A program made the translations under genes and the position numbers. Shown piece after piece: positions 15,436-23,406 of a DNA stretch of 29,699 bases. The stretch is from a virus: positions 1 through 29,699 of the IMG/VR virus record IMGVR_UViG_3300037847_002801. One strand, 5' to 3'. How positions within the stretch are numbered: the first letter of the stretch is position 1; each line of letters opens with the position of its first letter. The notes beneath the pieces are model-generated. The model did no database searches. It was not told the DNA's origin and saw nothing but the letters and a program-made list of their open reading frames with translations.

Positions 15436-17022
15436 ATGCCAGTAGTGTTCAGCCCCGGTGAGCCTGAGACACGCCCTCTAAATCCTGACGAGATTGTGTA
15501 CACAACTGCACAAAAGGTAGCAGATATACTTGGCGTAGGTCCGGGGGAAGCAGTGCTGATGTCAGCAAACGCAGAAGCAAATGGAGTATTTGTTACAGGT
15601 TCTGATTACAGAGACCATGGTTTTTCAGTTGGAGATACTATACTTATCTACAGTGATGCTGACCCATTGGGTTTGGAACGTCCAATTACAGCGATAACCA
15701 CATCTGCTAGTGGCGTCAAACTAGCATTTTCTTCGGCTATCAATCCGGGCCTCTATGAAACAACAGACAACGGTTATGTTCAGAACACGGCTTCTTTTAC
15801 TAATGGTAAACTAAGAGGCATGAAAAAGAGTGTTGTTGAAACACGTATCAAAGAAGTACAAGACCGCATTGATAACTATACGCACAACGCTTGGAGGCCT
15901 TACCTTGCAAGTGCTGAATACATTAACTTCGATACATACAAACCTTATCGTCGTCGATACTATACTGATTACGTGGGCACAGCACCGTTGTTGTTTAGGA
16001 ACGTCCAGCAGATTTTACGAATAGAACTTTGGCAAGGCGATGACTATAGAGAAATATGTGGTGCAGAAGCACGTATCCAGATACCTGATGATGCTAGAGC
16101 AATCAGTGGCTCTATTGTACTTTCACCGGGCAACGGAACTGCTGCTGTGCTGACTGCTGAAAAAGGTGCAGACATTGCTGGTACCAGTACCGCTACTAAA
16201 TGGCGTACAGATTTTGATGCTACGACCACAGCGCAAAACCTCGCTGACCTCATCAACAAAGAAGATAGGGTAAGTAAAGCAGCAGTGGAGTTTGACCCTG
16301 CGTTTACCCTTGAAGGCTCGACATCTAACGTGGCTGTCCATAACGAATTCCTTGCTAGTGCTAATGCTGATTATGGGACTGGTATTGTAAAACTCACATC
16401 GATGCGCCCTGTTAAGGCTGGAGAAGTCTGTAGTATCGTAACCACCTCTTCTGACATTAGTATTTCTCAAGTAGCCAGTAACACTGCTACTGTAAGTAGC
16501 GTGGTTTCTACCACAATTAATGTAGATTCAACAGGTGGTTTTGCGAAAGCAGGCGTTTGTGTCAAAGGTGATACCGTGTTCCGATACACAGGTACTACTG
16601 CTACTTCATTTACCGGATGCGTTAGAGTCATAGGTAGTCCTTTGTCAGACCTTAGTGGTACAATTACTCAGAATCTACTCAAGTTAGATTTACAGGGCGG
16701 CTCAAGCAGTGGAGACAGTAGGCGTTTGAGAGACTGGTGGCTTGACCACGAAATGGGTATCATTTACTTCAACAACTCTTATCCGTTCTTTGAATGGAAT
16801 GCTATCAAGGTTGCTTACATTTATGGCGAGCGTTATCTTGAGAAAGCAATCGAAGAGGCTGCTACAAAGATGGTAGCGGCAGATTTACTGATGGCTGATG
16901 ACAGAAGTGTATTGATTCCCGAAGGCTCTCAGAATGTTGATTTAGGCTCCAAGATACAACTTTATAGAAAAGAGGCCATGGAAATATTAGGTCGCTATAA
17001 GGAAGTGGTGGTGTTTGCTTGA
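15436..17022 (+). CDS. Head-tail connector (adaptor) with inserted beta domains
   Basis: 528 residues, GGAG eight to nine bases before the ATG. The N-terminus (VYTTAQKVADILGV) and C-terminus (YIYGERYLEKAIEEAATKMV then IQLYRKEAMEILGRY) look like the helical adaptor that docks under the portal in HK97 gp6-like connectors, which are usually only 100-200 residues. Between them are beta-rich stretches: one around 20-120, one around 225-310 with NLADLINKEDRVSKA, and one around 355-405 (TINVDSTGGFAKAG, VFRYTGTTATSFTGC) that matches a beta-hairpin motif often seen in phage fibres. Position before the tail terminator supports a neck protein; the insertions probably project from the neck. Its stop overlaps the next start (TTGA). 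Confidence 0.7.
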   Translation: MPVVFSPGEPETRPLNPDEIVYTTAQKVADILGVGPGEAVLMSANAEANGVFVTGSDYRDHGFSVGDTILIYSDADPLGLERPITAITTSASGVKLAFSSAINPGLYETTDNGYVQNTASFTNGKLRGMKKSVVETRIKEVQDRIDNYTHNAWRPYLASAEYINFDTYKPYRRRYYTDYVGTAPLLFRNVQQILRIELWQGDDYREICGAEARIQIPDDARAISGSIVLSPGNGTAAVLTAEKGADIAGTSTATKWRTDFDATTTAQNLADLINKEDRVSKAAVEFDPAFTLEGSTSNVAVHNEFLASANADYGTGIVKLTSMRPVKAGEVCSIVTTSSDISISQVASNTATVSSVVSTTINVDSTGGFAKAGVCVKGDTVFRYTGTTATSFTGCVRVIGSPLSDLSGTITQNLLKLDLQGGSSSGDSRRLRDWWLDHEMGIIYFNNSYPFFEWNAIKVAYIYGERYLEKAIEEAATKMVAADLLMADDRSVLIPEGSQNVDLGSKIQLYRKEAMEILGRYKEVVVFA

Positions 17023-17492
17023 CAGCCACATGGAAAGAGCCTTTGGATACGGTCATTGATTTACTCAAAGCCAACCACGACACCGCTACTGCCACTGGAT
17101 GGAATAGAGCAAATACAGACAACATCAAACCTGTTGTCATCGATATAGCCAGTGAAGGACCTGAACGTGGTAAGAGGTTAGATTTACAGCGCAGTGATTA
17201 CATCCTATGTTACGAAACTGCGTTGAATGAAGAAGTACCTGATTTACTATACAATTTCGTTACTACTCGTGTCAATATCACAGTAGACATGCGAACTTCA
17301 AAAGGTCGTTCTAGGCTTAGAAAGATGGAGAACGAGATGCGTCGAATCATACACGTATCGAGGAAAGGCGACGGCGAGAACTTTGACCGCATGATTGTCA
17401 AAACTCGTACTGATTTAAGCGACAGAACCAAGAAGTTGTTTCGTCACACCTTCCAAGTAGAGGTCGTTATACTAGCGGAGTTGATACCATGA
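17019..17492 (+). CDS. Tail terminator / neck protein candidate
   Basis: 157 residues from a TTG that overlaps the connector stop (TTGA), with GGTGGTG upstream. Its length, mixed alpha-beta pattern and place between connector and major tail protein fit a tail terminator or tail-completion protein, the ring that caps the tube and joins it to the head. A central strand set (RVNITVDMRTSKGRSRLRKM) and a final strand (HTFQVEVVILAELI) are visible. No signature motif proves the family. It overlaps the tail tube gene by four bases (ATGA), so the two are probably translationally coupled. Confidence 0.6.
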   Translation: MTATWKEPLDTVIDLLKANHDTATATGWNRANTDNIKPVVIDIASEGPERGKRLDLQRSDYILCYETALNEEVPDLLYNFVTTRVNITVDMRTSKGRSRLRKMENEMRRIIHVSRKGDGENFDRMIVKTRTDLSDRTKKLFRHTFQVEVVILAELIP

Positions 17493-19666
17493 CCGGGTTC
17501 GGCGCACACTACAAGGGTGATGTCTCTGAGGTTACCATGGGCCATGAGACTGGCTTGATTATTGAGCATGGTGAGCCAAGAACATTTACTGCTATTACCG
17601 CTGCTGCACAAGAGTACACGACCATAGAGTTCAGAGGTACTGACACGGTAGCACCTAGCGGCTACACTAATTCAAGTATATTTGAACAGACTTTACCTAA
17701 GTTAAAAGTGCCACTTGGTATGCTCATTGGTCAAAAGTTATCTTTCCACGCTATCACTCCTGCCACAGGTTCTTCAAGTAATAATTTTTCAGCACACTAC
17801 TACAACTCTTTACAAAGTAAACTTTACACTATCGTTGACCATACTTTAGAAAACAATACAGACAGTCCGGTAGCGAGTGCAACGGTTTTGAAAATAGTAC
17901 CCGCTCTACCTACTGGTACCATCAACAGTTCAGCAGGTGACTCTATCTTCATTCATTCTCATGGATTGCCTACTTTACAAGGAGATAACAACTCTGTCAT
18001 GAATACAGCGGCAGCCTCATCAAAAGAGGTCAGTCTTATTGATGGATTCGTAGGACTTGCCAGTTTCATGACGTTACCTGACACAACCGTTGATTTGCAC
18101 AGTTACCACGTTGTAGGTCTTGGAAGACAAGTGGCTGTCCAGCAAACTGGTAAGGTGCATCACATGGGAGGCTCGATTGAAATGCCAATGCATAATGCGA
18201 AGTGGCTTTACTACAGTCTCGGAAGAGAAGTAGTCGACAAAGACCAGTGTGGTGACATTGACTACGACGCTGGTGTGGCTACTTGTAACATATATGCTGA
18301 TGTTTCACCCGGACAAGGGTACATTGACCTAGCAAGTACGCAAAGTTCTGCACTCAGATTCGGCTCATCTGACGATGCATCGGTTGGTGATTATATCCTT
18401 CTCAAAGACACGACGCTTGTCCAAACTACCACCTACAAAACTCCTAGTAAAGGAACAGCAAGTACACAGTATTGGCCTCCTGATGTCGCTGGAGAAAGTT
18501 CTACATCTACACTAGGTAGTGACGCTAATCATTTTGAATGGGCCGAAAGCAGCGAGTGTCGTAGAATATCTGGCATACAGTTCCTTGCTACACTTGGCTC
18601 TGGTTCTCACCCTCACATTTTCAGAGTTTACGTCGACGACGGTTGGCAGTTCTCTCACACAACAAGCGATACAGTTGAGTTAAGATATTATGATGACGGC
18701 GTACTAAACAGCAGCCCTCACGTAAGGACTGACAGAAACATACAGAACCCTGTTCATCGACTTTTGTTTTCAGGAGAAACAGTGCCTAGTTTTTGCATGG
18801 AGCACAGTATAAGAACCAGAGATGTCGGTTCGTTCAACGCTTCAAGCGAGTCAGTTGTCTCACCCGGCTCAACTGGAGACAGTAAACAATTGACAAGAAT
18901 TTTCAAAGGGTGCAAAGTCGTTGAGTGGGAAATATCAAGCACGGTCGATGCTGAGTTGAAATATAGATGTGTATTTGACGCATTGGCTTGTTACACTGAC
19001 ACAGGTAGACTTGAGTCAACAAACAAAGGTGACAGATATACCGCTCATCGTATGTTCCAAAATACGGCTGACACATTGAAAGGTAGGAAAGCCAGTGGTA
19101 TCGCTGAGGGCTCAGAAAAGCCTTTCATGTTTTACAACGGTACCATTTCAGCATTTGGACAAGACATAGGTTTCATCAGCAAGTTTGAACTGAGGGGTAA
19201 GACTGGTGTCGAACTATTCCATACCATACAAGGTAATCCTATCCAAGAATCGGTAACCAGCACCAATCTAAGCCTCAAGCAAGTACCTTACGGCGGAACT
19301 CGCAATGCGAGCATTATACGAGAAGGACGTGAAGAGTTTGAGATGGAAATAGTAGTGGCCTTAGAAAATGCAACCTTGTTCCATGAACTACGCTCACACG
19401 TTCAAAGAAGCGGTACTGTAGGCACAGCAGCAGGGTTGACTACTGATGACCCACAACGAAGTCCATTTATATCACTCCGATTCACAAAGCCGGTTACAAC
19501 TTCTGGCACAGGTCAGACGCCAAGTCTGCGTATTTTGATTGACGACTACTACATCACAGAGATGCCAATACCCATGCCTGACGACAAAGGTTTGCTGTTT
19601 ACATCGATTAAACTCAAGCCACAGAATGTGAAAGTCATAAGTATGGATGCCGACTACCACTGCTAA
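17489..19666 (+). CDS. Major tail (tube) protein, unusually long
   Basis: 725 residues, starting at an ATGA overlap with GGAG about eight bases upstream. Position after the terminator and before the tail assembly chaperones is that of the tail tube protein. A segment near residues 471-500 (IFKGCKVVEWEISSTVDAEL) has the pattern of tube proteins, in which a beta strand pair is followed by small helices; GTISAFGQDIGFISKFEL and FEMEIVVALENATLFHEL continue the beta-rich core. Usual tube proteins have 150-400 residues; the extra N-terminal and central material (for example 50-130 and 285-420) probably adds domains on the outside of the tube. A sheath protein is a less likely alternative because no separate smaller tube gene follows. 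Confidence 0.65.
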   Translation: MTGFGAHYKGDVSEVTMGHETGLIIEHGEPRTFTAITAAAQEYTTIEFRGTDTVAPSGYTNSSIFEQTLPKLKVPLGMLIGQKLSFHAITPATGSSSNNFSAHYYNSLQSKLYTIVDHTLENNTDSPVASATVLKIVPALPTGTINSSAGDSIFIHSHGLPTLQGDNNSVMNTAAASSKEVSLIDGFVGLASFMTLPDTTVDLHSYHVVGLGRQVAVQQTGKVHHMGGSIEMPMHNAKWLYYSLGREVVDKDQCGDIDYDAGVATCNIYADVSPGQGYIDLASTQSSALRFGSSDDASVGDYILLKDTTLVQTTTYKTPSKGTASTQYWPPDVAGESSTSTLGSDANHFEWAESSECRRISGIQFLATLGSGSHPHIFRVYVDDGWQFSHTTSDTVELRYYDDGVLNSSPHVRTDRNIQNPVHRLLFSGETVPSFCMEHSIRTRDVGSFNASSESVVSPGSTGDSKQLTRIFKGCKVVEWEISSTVDAELKYRCVFDALACYTDTGRLESTNKGDRYTAHRMFQNTADTLKGRKASGIAEGSEKPFMFYNGTISAFGQDIGFISKFELRGKTGVELFHTIQGNPIQESVTSTNLSLKQVPYGGTRNASIIREGREEFEMEIVVALENATLFHELRSHVQRSGTVGTAAGLTTDDPQRSPFISLRFTKPVTTSGTGQTPSLRILIDDYYITEMPIPMPDDKGLLFTSIKLKPQNVKVISMDADYHC

Positions 19667-19675
19667 GGGGAAGAC

Positions 19676-19891
19676 ATGCCACTAAGAATATGGAACTCCC
19701 TTAACGCTTTCCGCAAAGAAGCGGTTGATATTCAAGAAGAAGAAGAGGAAGGAGGAGAATACCTCTTCGACCCAGAAGCAGGAAGAGCCAGCGATAACCC
19801 GTTCGCTCATCTTGAACTGGAAGAATCCCCCTCGGAAGAGGCGGTTTCTAAAACGAGTGTGAGTAAGTATGACAAAGGAGAAGAAGAGTAA
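19676..19891 (+). CDS. Small acidic protein before the tail chaperones
   Basis: 71 residues with GGGGAAG before the ATG. After a basic start (MPLRIWNSLNAFRKEA) it is very acidic (a run of Glu at about 21-26, more Glu and Ser to the end) and probably unstructured. It overlaps the next gene by 23 bases. Function is unknown; it may be an accessory of tail assembly. Confidence 0.55.
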   Translation: MPLRIWNSLNAFRKEAVDIQEEEEEGGEYLFDPEAGRASDNPFAHLELEESPSEEAVSKTSVSKYDKGEEE

Positions 19892-20249
19892 ATTCTTGAT
19901 AGATGGAAAACCAATTGATGTGAAAATAAAGCGACTAACCTTTTACGATATACAAGGGGTTGCTCACCTTATGACACACGGTACACTAGATTTTTCTTCT
20001 TACTGGCAGCATGCTTTTACACATTGGATTCGTTATTTTGACAAAGAAGGGCAAGCAGTCGAGATTGACGTTGAGCACTTGAGTCCTGATGAGGGTAATC
20101 AGTTGGCTGAACTTTTACCTGACCCAAATCAAATCATAGACTGGCTCGTTTTTCGGTCAGCGAAGTTGGCAACATTAAGCAATTCATCCACGGTAGGTTT
20201 ACTGTCGACCGACTTCGCCACCAACGAGAAGGGATGGAGTACCTTTTGA
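19869..20249 (+). CDS. Tail assembly chaperone, upstream frame
   Basis: 126 residues. It occupies the slot of lambda gpG: after the tail tube, before the tape measure. The body (FLIDGKPIDVKIKRLTFYDI, then HWIRYFDKEGQAVEIDVEHL) is a small alpha-beta protein. From 20123 to its stop the -1 frame is also open and runs on through 20404. The zero-frame end (LSNSSTVGLLSTDFATNE) looks less like folded protein than the -1 frame does. This is the pattern of a programmed -1 frameshift giving a G-GT type extended chaperone that contacts the tape measure. The start ATG lies inside the previous gene. Confidence 0.65.
   Translation: MTKEKKSKFLIDGKPIDVKIKRLTFYDIQGVAHLMTHGTLDFSSYWQHAFTHWIRYFDKEGQAVEIDVEHLSPDEGNQLAELLPDPNQIIDWLVFRSAKLATLSNSSTVGLLSTDFATNEKGWSTF
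20123..20129 (+). other. Candidate -1 frameshift slippery site in the tail chaperone
   Basis: CCCAAAT reads in the zero frame as C CCA AAT, the canonical X XXY YYZ layout. The -1 frame opens exactly here, right after a TGA in that frame at 20120-20122. A run of five T at 20149-20153 (GTT TTT C) is a second candidate. Slipping at the first site gives about 178 residues in all. Confidence 0.4.
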
Positions 20250-20404
20250 TGACGCATTACAACTTAACACTAGAAGACGTGAGAAATTTGACCGTAGAAG
20301 ATTCCAAGCAACTTTTGTATTGGGCACAGGCTATGCAAGGCGAAGAACAGCCTCAAGCAGGCGCAGTCTATTTGGGGTATGACAATGTCCCACCAGTAAG
20401 GTGA
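20249..20404 (+). CDS. Tail assembly chaperone, downstream (T-like) part
   Basis: From ATG 20249 (TGATG overlap with the previous stop) this encodes 51 residues: THYNLTLEDVRNLTVEDSKQ then LLYWAQAM. As the end of a frameshift product, the frame extends upstream to 20123 and adds VDRLRHQREGMEYLLMTHYN, a helix leading into the typical chaperone ending (a leucine-rich helix, a short aromatic loop, then a helix opening with an L-T-x-E pattern). GGAG at 20236-20239 could also serve independent initiation at the ATG, so both modes are open. It is followed by the short tape-measure-like gene. Confidence 0.6.
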   Translation: MTHYNLTLEDVRNLTVEDSKQLLYWAQAMQGEEQPQAGAVYLGYDNVPPVR

Positions 20405-20408
20405 TACC

Positions 20409-20888
20409 ATGGTTGACGGCAACATAGACCCCCGCTCCGTTGAAGCGATGGAGAAATTCAAAAACTACAGTGAAGAAGCGCAGAAAAATATGCAGACGCT
20501 TCAACAGCAAATGGACAAGTTCACTAATTCAATGTCCATGACAAAATCAAACAGCACTGACTTGACAGAGGTGCTGCGTAATATGGGTAACTTGCAACCA
20601 TTTCAACAAATGGAGGAGTCAATCAAAGAAGTACAAAGTGGACTTGAGCAGACAATGAACCGTGCTCAACAGCCTATGGTAAGACCAACTATTGACCGTG
20701 CAGCAGGTGCTGCTCCAGACACTAATCAAAACAATGTCACTGTCAACTTGAGAATAGATGTCAGTGGTGTGACTGATAAGACGGACAAGAAGTCATTGGC
20801 AAAAGAAATCAGTGCAATGGTCACTAAGGAACTCAGAACAAGACTTGGTGGTTCTATGACACAGAGCGGATTTAACAGAAGTGGTTGA
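20409..20888 (+). CDS. Very short tape-measure-like protein
   Basis: 159 residues, with GGTGAT three bases before the ATG. Residues 10-90 are a coiled coil (EAMEKFKNYSEEAQKNMQTL and on). The last third (NNVTVNLRIDVSGVTDKTDK, then LAKEISAMVTKELRTRLGGS) is the pattern often seen at the C-terminus of tail tape measures. It sits immediately after the chaperones, as a tape measure should, yet tape measures usually have 600 to several thousand residues and no longer one lies in this window. Either the tail is very short or the length ruler is encoded elsewhere. No membrane segment is seen. Confidence 0.5.
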   Translation: MVDGNIDPRSVEAMEKFKNYSEEAQKNMQTLQQQMDKFTNSMSMTKSNSTDLTEVLRNMGNLQPFQQMEESIKEVQSGLEQTMNRAQQPMVRPTIDRAAGAAPDTNQNNVTVNLRIDVSGVTDKTDKKSLAKEISAMVTKELRTRLGGSMTQSGFNRSG

Positions 20889-20889
20889 T

Positions 20890-23397
20890 ATGGCAGACGA
20901 AGGAGAAATGATGCCGATTCGCCTTGTAAAGGAGAACGGTGACACCATTTCTTTGGACGCTACAAGTATCGATATTGTAGTTGAGCGAATCGTAAGTAAC
21001 ATGGGTATACCATTCTTTGACGCTAAAAAGTTCGGCATAGACTTAAACCAAACAGCCGTGGTCATAGAGGTACAAGGTGTGTTTGCTGACGACGAAGGTC
21101 AAGAAGCCACTGCTCAGTCTACAGCCACAATTGATTTTTATCAGCCTCAACAGATTGTAAGTTGGGGTCAACCTATACCGGGAAGCGGTGGAGGAGCAGT
21201 CGGTGGGCACCTAGCATCTGGTTTCAACTTGACAGGACCTACTGGTGGCTTTGGACTTGGTACAGGTATAGGCTCTGTTGGTGGATTCGATGGAGGCTGG
21301 TCAGGAGGTATTGGCGGTAGCATCGGTCAAAATGCATTTGATGTAAATGACTTAGGTAACCGTGTGCTGAAATATTGGGATGAAAAATACATTGAGTTAC
21401 CAATTGCATATTGGGTGGAGGCTGCCTCTCAACTAGACAATCCAATCCAAACTGGTTTGCAGTTATGGCTAAAGGCTGATACACTTTCTTCTCTCAGCCA
21501 AGGTGACAAGATTTCTAGTTGGACTGATTCAAGTAACGCTAGGAATGCTGTTCAGTCTACTGCTAGTAATCAGCCTGTATTGAAAACATCTGCCATTAAC
21601 GGTAAACTTTCAGTTGACTTTACCTCATCGGTCAGTCACAATCTCCAGACACCATATAACGCTTTTATCAACACGGAAGAAACCACTGTGTTCGTAGTGG
21701 CTAGACCTGATTCTGGTAACGGTCCTATCATTAGTACAGTAGGCTCTAGTAAAGGATTTTCAATTTCCATGGATGTTACTAATAAAAAAGCAGAGGTCAA
21801 ATGGCACAATGCATCTGCTTCACTTACAACACAAGCAACTCCTAACAATAGCCTTGATTTTGTTGGCAGCACTGTATCTCCTAATTTGGTAGCATTTACT
21901 ATTGATGACACTAATTCTGACGCAGAAGCAGATGAGTTGAAGATATATGTCAATGGTAAAAACCCAACAGTAAATTCATCGATGGGTGGTTTCATACCGC
22001 AAAATTCTGCTGCTTTGACAGTAGGTTCTGCATATGATGGTTTAATTTCAGAAATCATGGTTTACAACAGAGTGCTTACTACTGATGAAAGGCAACAAGT
22101 TGAAGGCTATCTTGCGAGGAAATACAACATACCGCTTGAAGATACTCATCCTCATGAAGACTATTCTTACGAAGATAAGCATGTAAAAATAGCATTTGAC
22201 AAAGAATTAGTTTCACATAAAGCCGAGCAATATGGTTTTCTAAACCAGACAAGGTATACAGGTATGCTGATTAACGGAACTCCTTCTACTGCTACAATAA
22301 CCGTAGATGGAGATGACCCAAGGAAATGGTTTGAGATATCACAAAGTACGAGAAGTTACTTTGTTACTTTTAGAGACGCTAATGGTTTCAAAGCAGTAAG
22401 AGCACAGGTAACTGCTGTTAACAGCACTCAGATTACTTTACAGTTCACATCAGGAAGCCCGTCAGATTTAGCAGACAATGACGAAGTATGGGTGGAAAGT
22501 TTTGTTTACAAGAATGGCTTACAAAGTTCTCCTAACTCACCTGTTATTATCATACCAATCAAGAATGCGGATACATTCGACGACCAAGCCTTGCCAGAGA
22601 AGTCTGTTGGGCCGGAGTTTCCTGCTCATGAGAACGGTGATGCTAGAGACGACGGAGGTGGTCTTACAAGAACAGACGAGTATATCACTTATTTATTTTC
22701 AAAGGCTATCACTGCTAGTTATATGGAACTAGGAAGACCCGTCGATGCTAATAGTAACAAAGGTATGGACGACGTATTTTCAACGGTTATCAACAAATCT
22801 TACAACAATCATAATTGTCGTCTAACTATTACACAGAAGTACGCCACTTCACTCGGCCAACTATCTGACACAATAAACTCTACACTTGGTACAGGTCAGA
22901 TGCCAGTCACTCAGGGTTTCTCTGGCGGTCGTAGTGGAAAGCGAGTAAAGAGTGGAGGTGACAAAGTGCAAGACATCATAGGTATATTGGGCAACAGTAA
23001 TAACTTTGAAAGCAGTCCTCAGACTGATTTTGTAGAAGCCATAATATCTGCGGGTAAGGATTTTGTACAACAGACTTTTTACGGTGACCGTAAAGCGAAG
23101 GGTGATTTTATCACAGGTATACAGATACCTTACAATACAATCACTACAAGAGGTAAATCACCTTTTGATGCTCAGATTGCACAAAGGAACTTTTTCTTAA
23201 CAACCACAGGTCCCACTGGAGATAAATTATCTTCTGTCAACGATGTACATGCAACAAGGCTTTTTTCAAGAGTAGCAGAGGGTCATTTGAAAAACGGCAT
23301 AAGTGGACTTGTTGAGGACTTTAGTGTAAATAGAGATGCAGCGATGAAAGCGTATGAGTTCAGTCTCAAATTCAGGGTGGCAGATATTACTTTGTGA
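20890..23397 (+). CDS. Tail protein with an inserted LamG-like domain (paralogue A)
   Basis: 835 residues from ATG 20890; ATG 20908 or 20911, behind AAGGAG, are alternatives favoured by the paralogue's MGIPIRLL start. The N-terminal block (PIRLVKENGDTISLDATSID, then VVIEVQGVFADDEG) and the C-terminal block (GGDKVQDIIGIL, FITGIQIPYNTIT, RNFFLTTTG, and a final strand YEFSLKFRVADI) are shared with the next gene. Between them lie a Gly-rich linker (about 95-150) and a LamG/concanavalin-like jellyroll at about 184-415 (LQLWLKADTLSSL, SEIMVYNRVLTTDERQQVEG, YLARKYNI), a sugar-binding fold common in phage adhesins. A role in the tail tip or baseplate and in carbohydrate contact is inferred. Confidence 0.7.
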   Translation: MADEGEMMPIRLVKENGDTISLDATSIDIVVERIVSNMGIPFFDAKKFGIDLNQTAVVIEVQGVFADDEGQEATAQSTATIDFYQPQQIVSWGQPIPGSGGGAVGGHLASGFNLTGPTGGFGLGTGIGSVGGFDGGWSGGIGGSIGQNAFDVNDLGNRVLKYWDEKYIELPIAYWVEAASQLDNPIQTGLQLWLKADTLSSLSQGDKISSWTDSSNARNAVQSTASNQPVLKTSAINGKLSVDFTSSVSHNLQTPYNAFINTEETTVFVVARPDSGNGPIISTVGSSKGFSISMDVTNKKAEVKWHNASASLTTQATPNNSLDFVGSTVSPNLVAFTIDDTNSDAEADELKIYVNGKNPTVNSSMGGFIPQNSAALTVGSAYDGLISEIMVYNRVLTTDERQQVEGYLARKYNIPLEDTHPHEDYSYEDKHVKIAFDKELVSHKAEQYGFLNQTRYTGMLINGTPSTATITVDGDDPRKWFEISQSTRSYFVTFRDANGFKAVRAQVTAVNSTQITLQFTSGSPSDLADNDEVWVESFVYKNGLQSSPNSPVIIIPIKNADTFDDQALPEKSVGPEFPAHENGDARDDGGGLTRTDEYITYLFSKAITASYMELGRPVDANSNKGMDDVFSTVINKSYNNHNCRLTITQKYATSLGQLSDTINSTLGTGQMPVTQGFSGGRSGKRVKSGGDKVQDIIGILGNSNNFESSPQTDFVEAIISAGKDFVQQTFYGDRKAKGDFITGIQIPYNTITTRGKSPFDAQIAQRNFFLTTTGPTGDKLSSVNDVHATRLFSRVAEGHLKNGISGLVEDFSVNRDAAMKAYEFSLKFRVADITL

Positions 23398-23406
23398 GGT
23401 ATTGAT

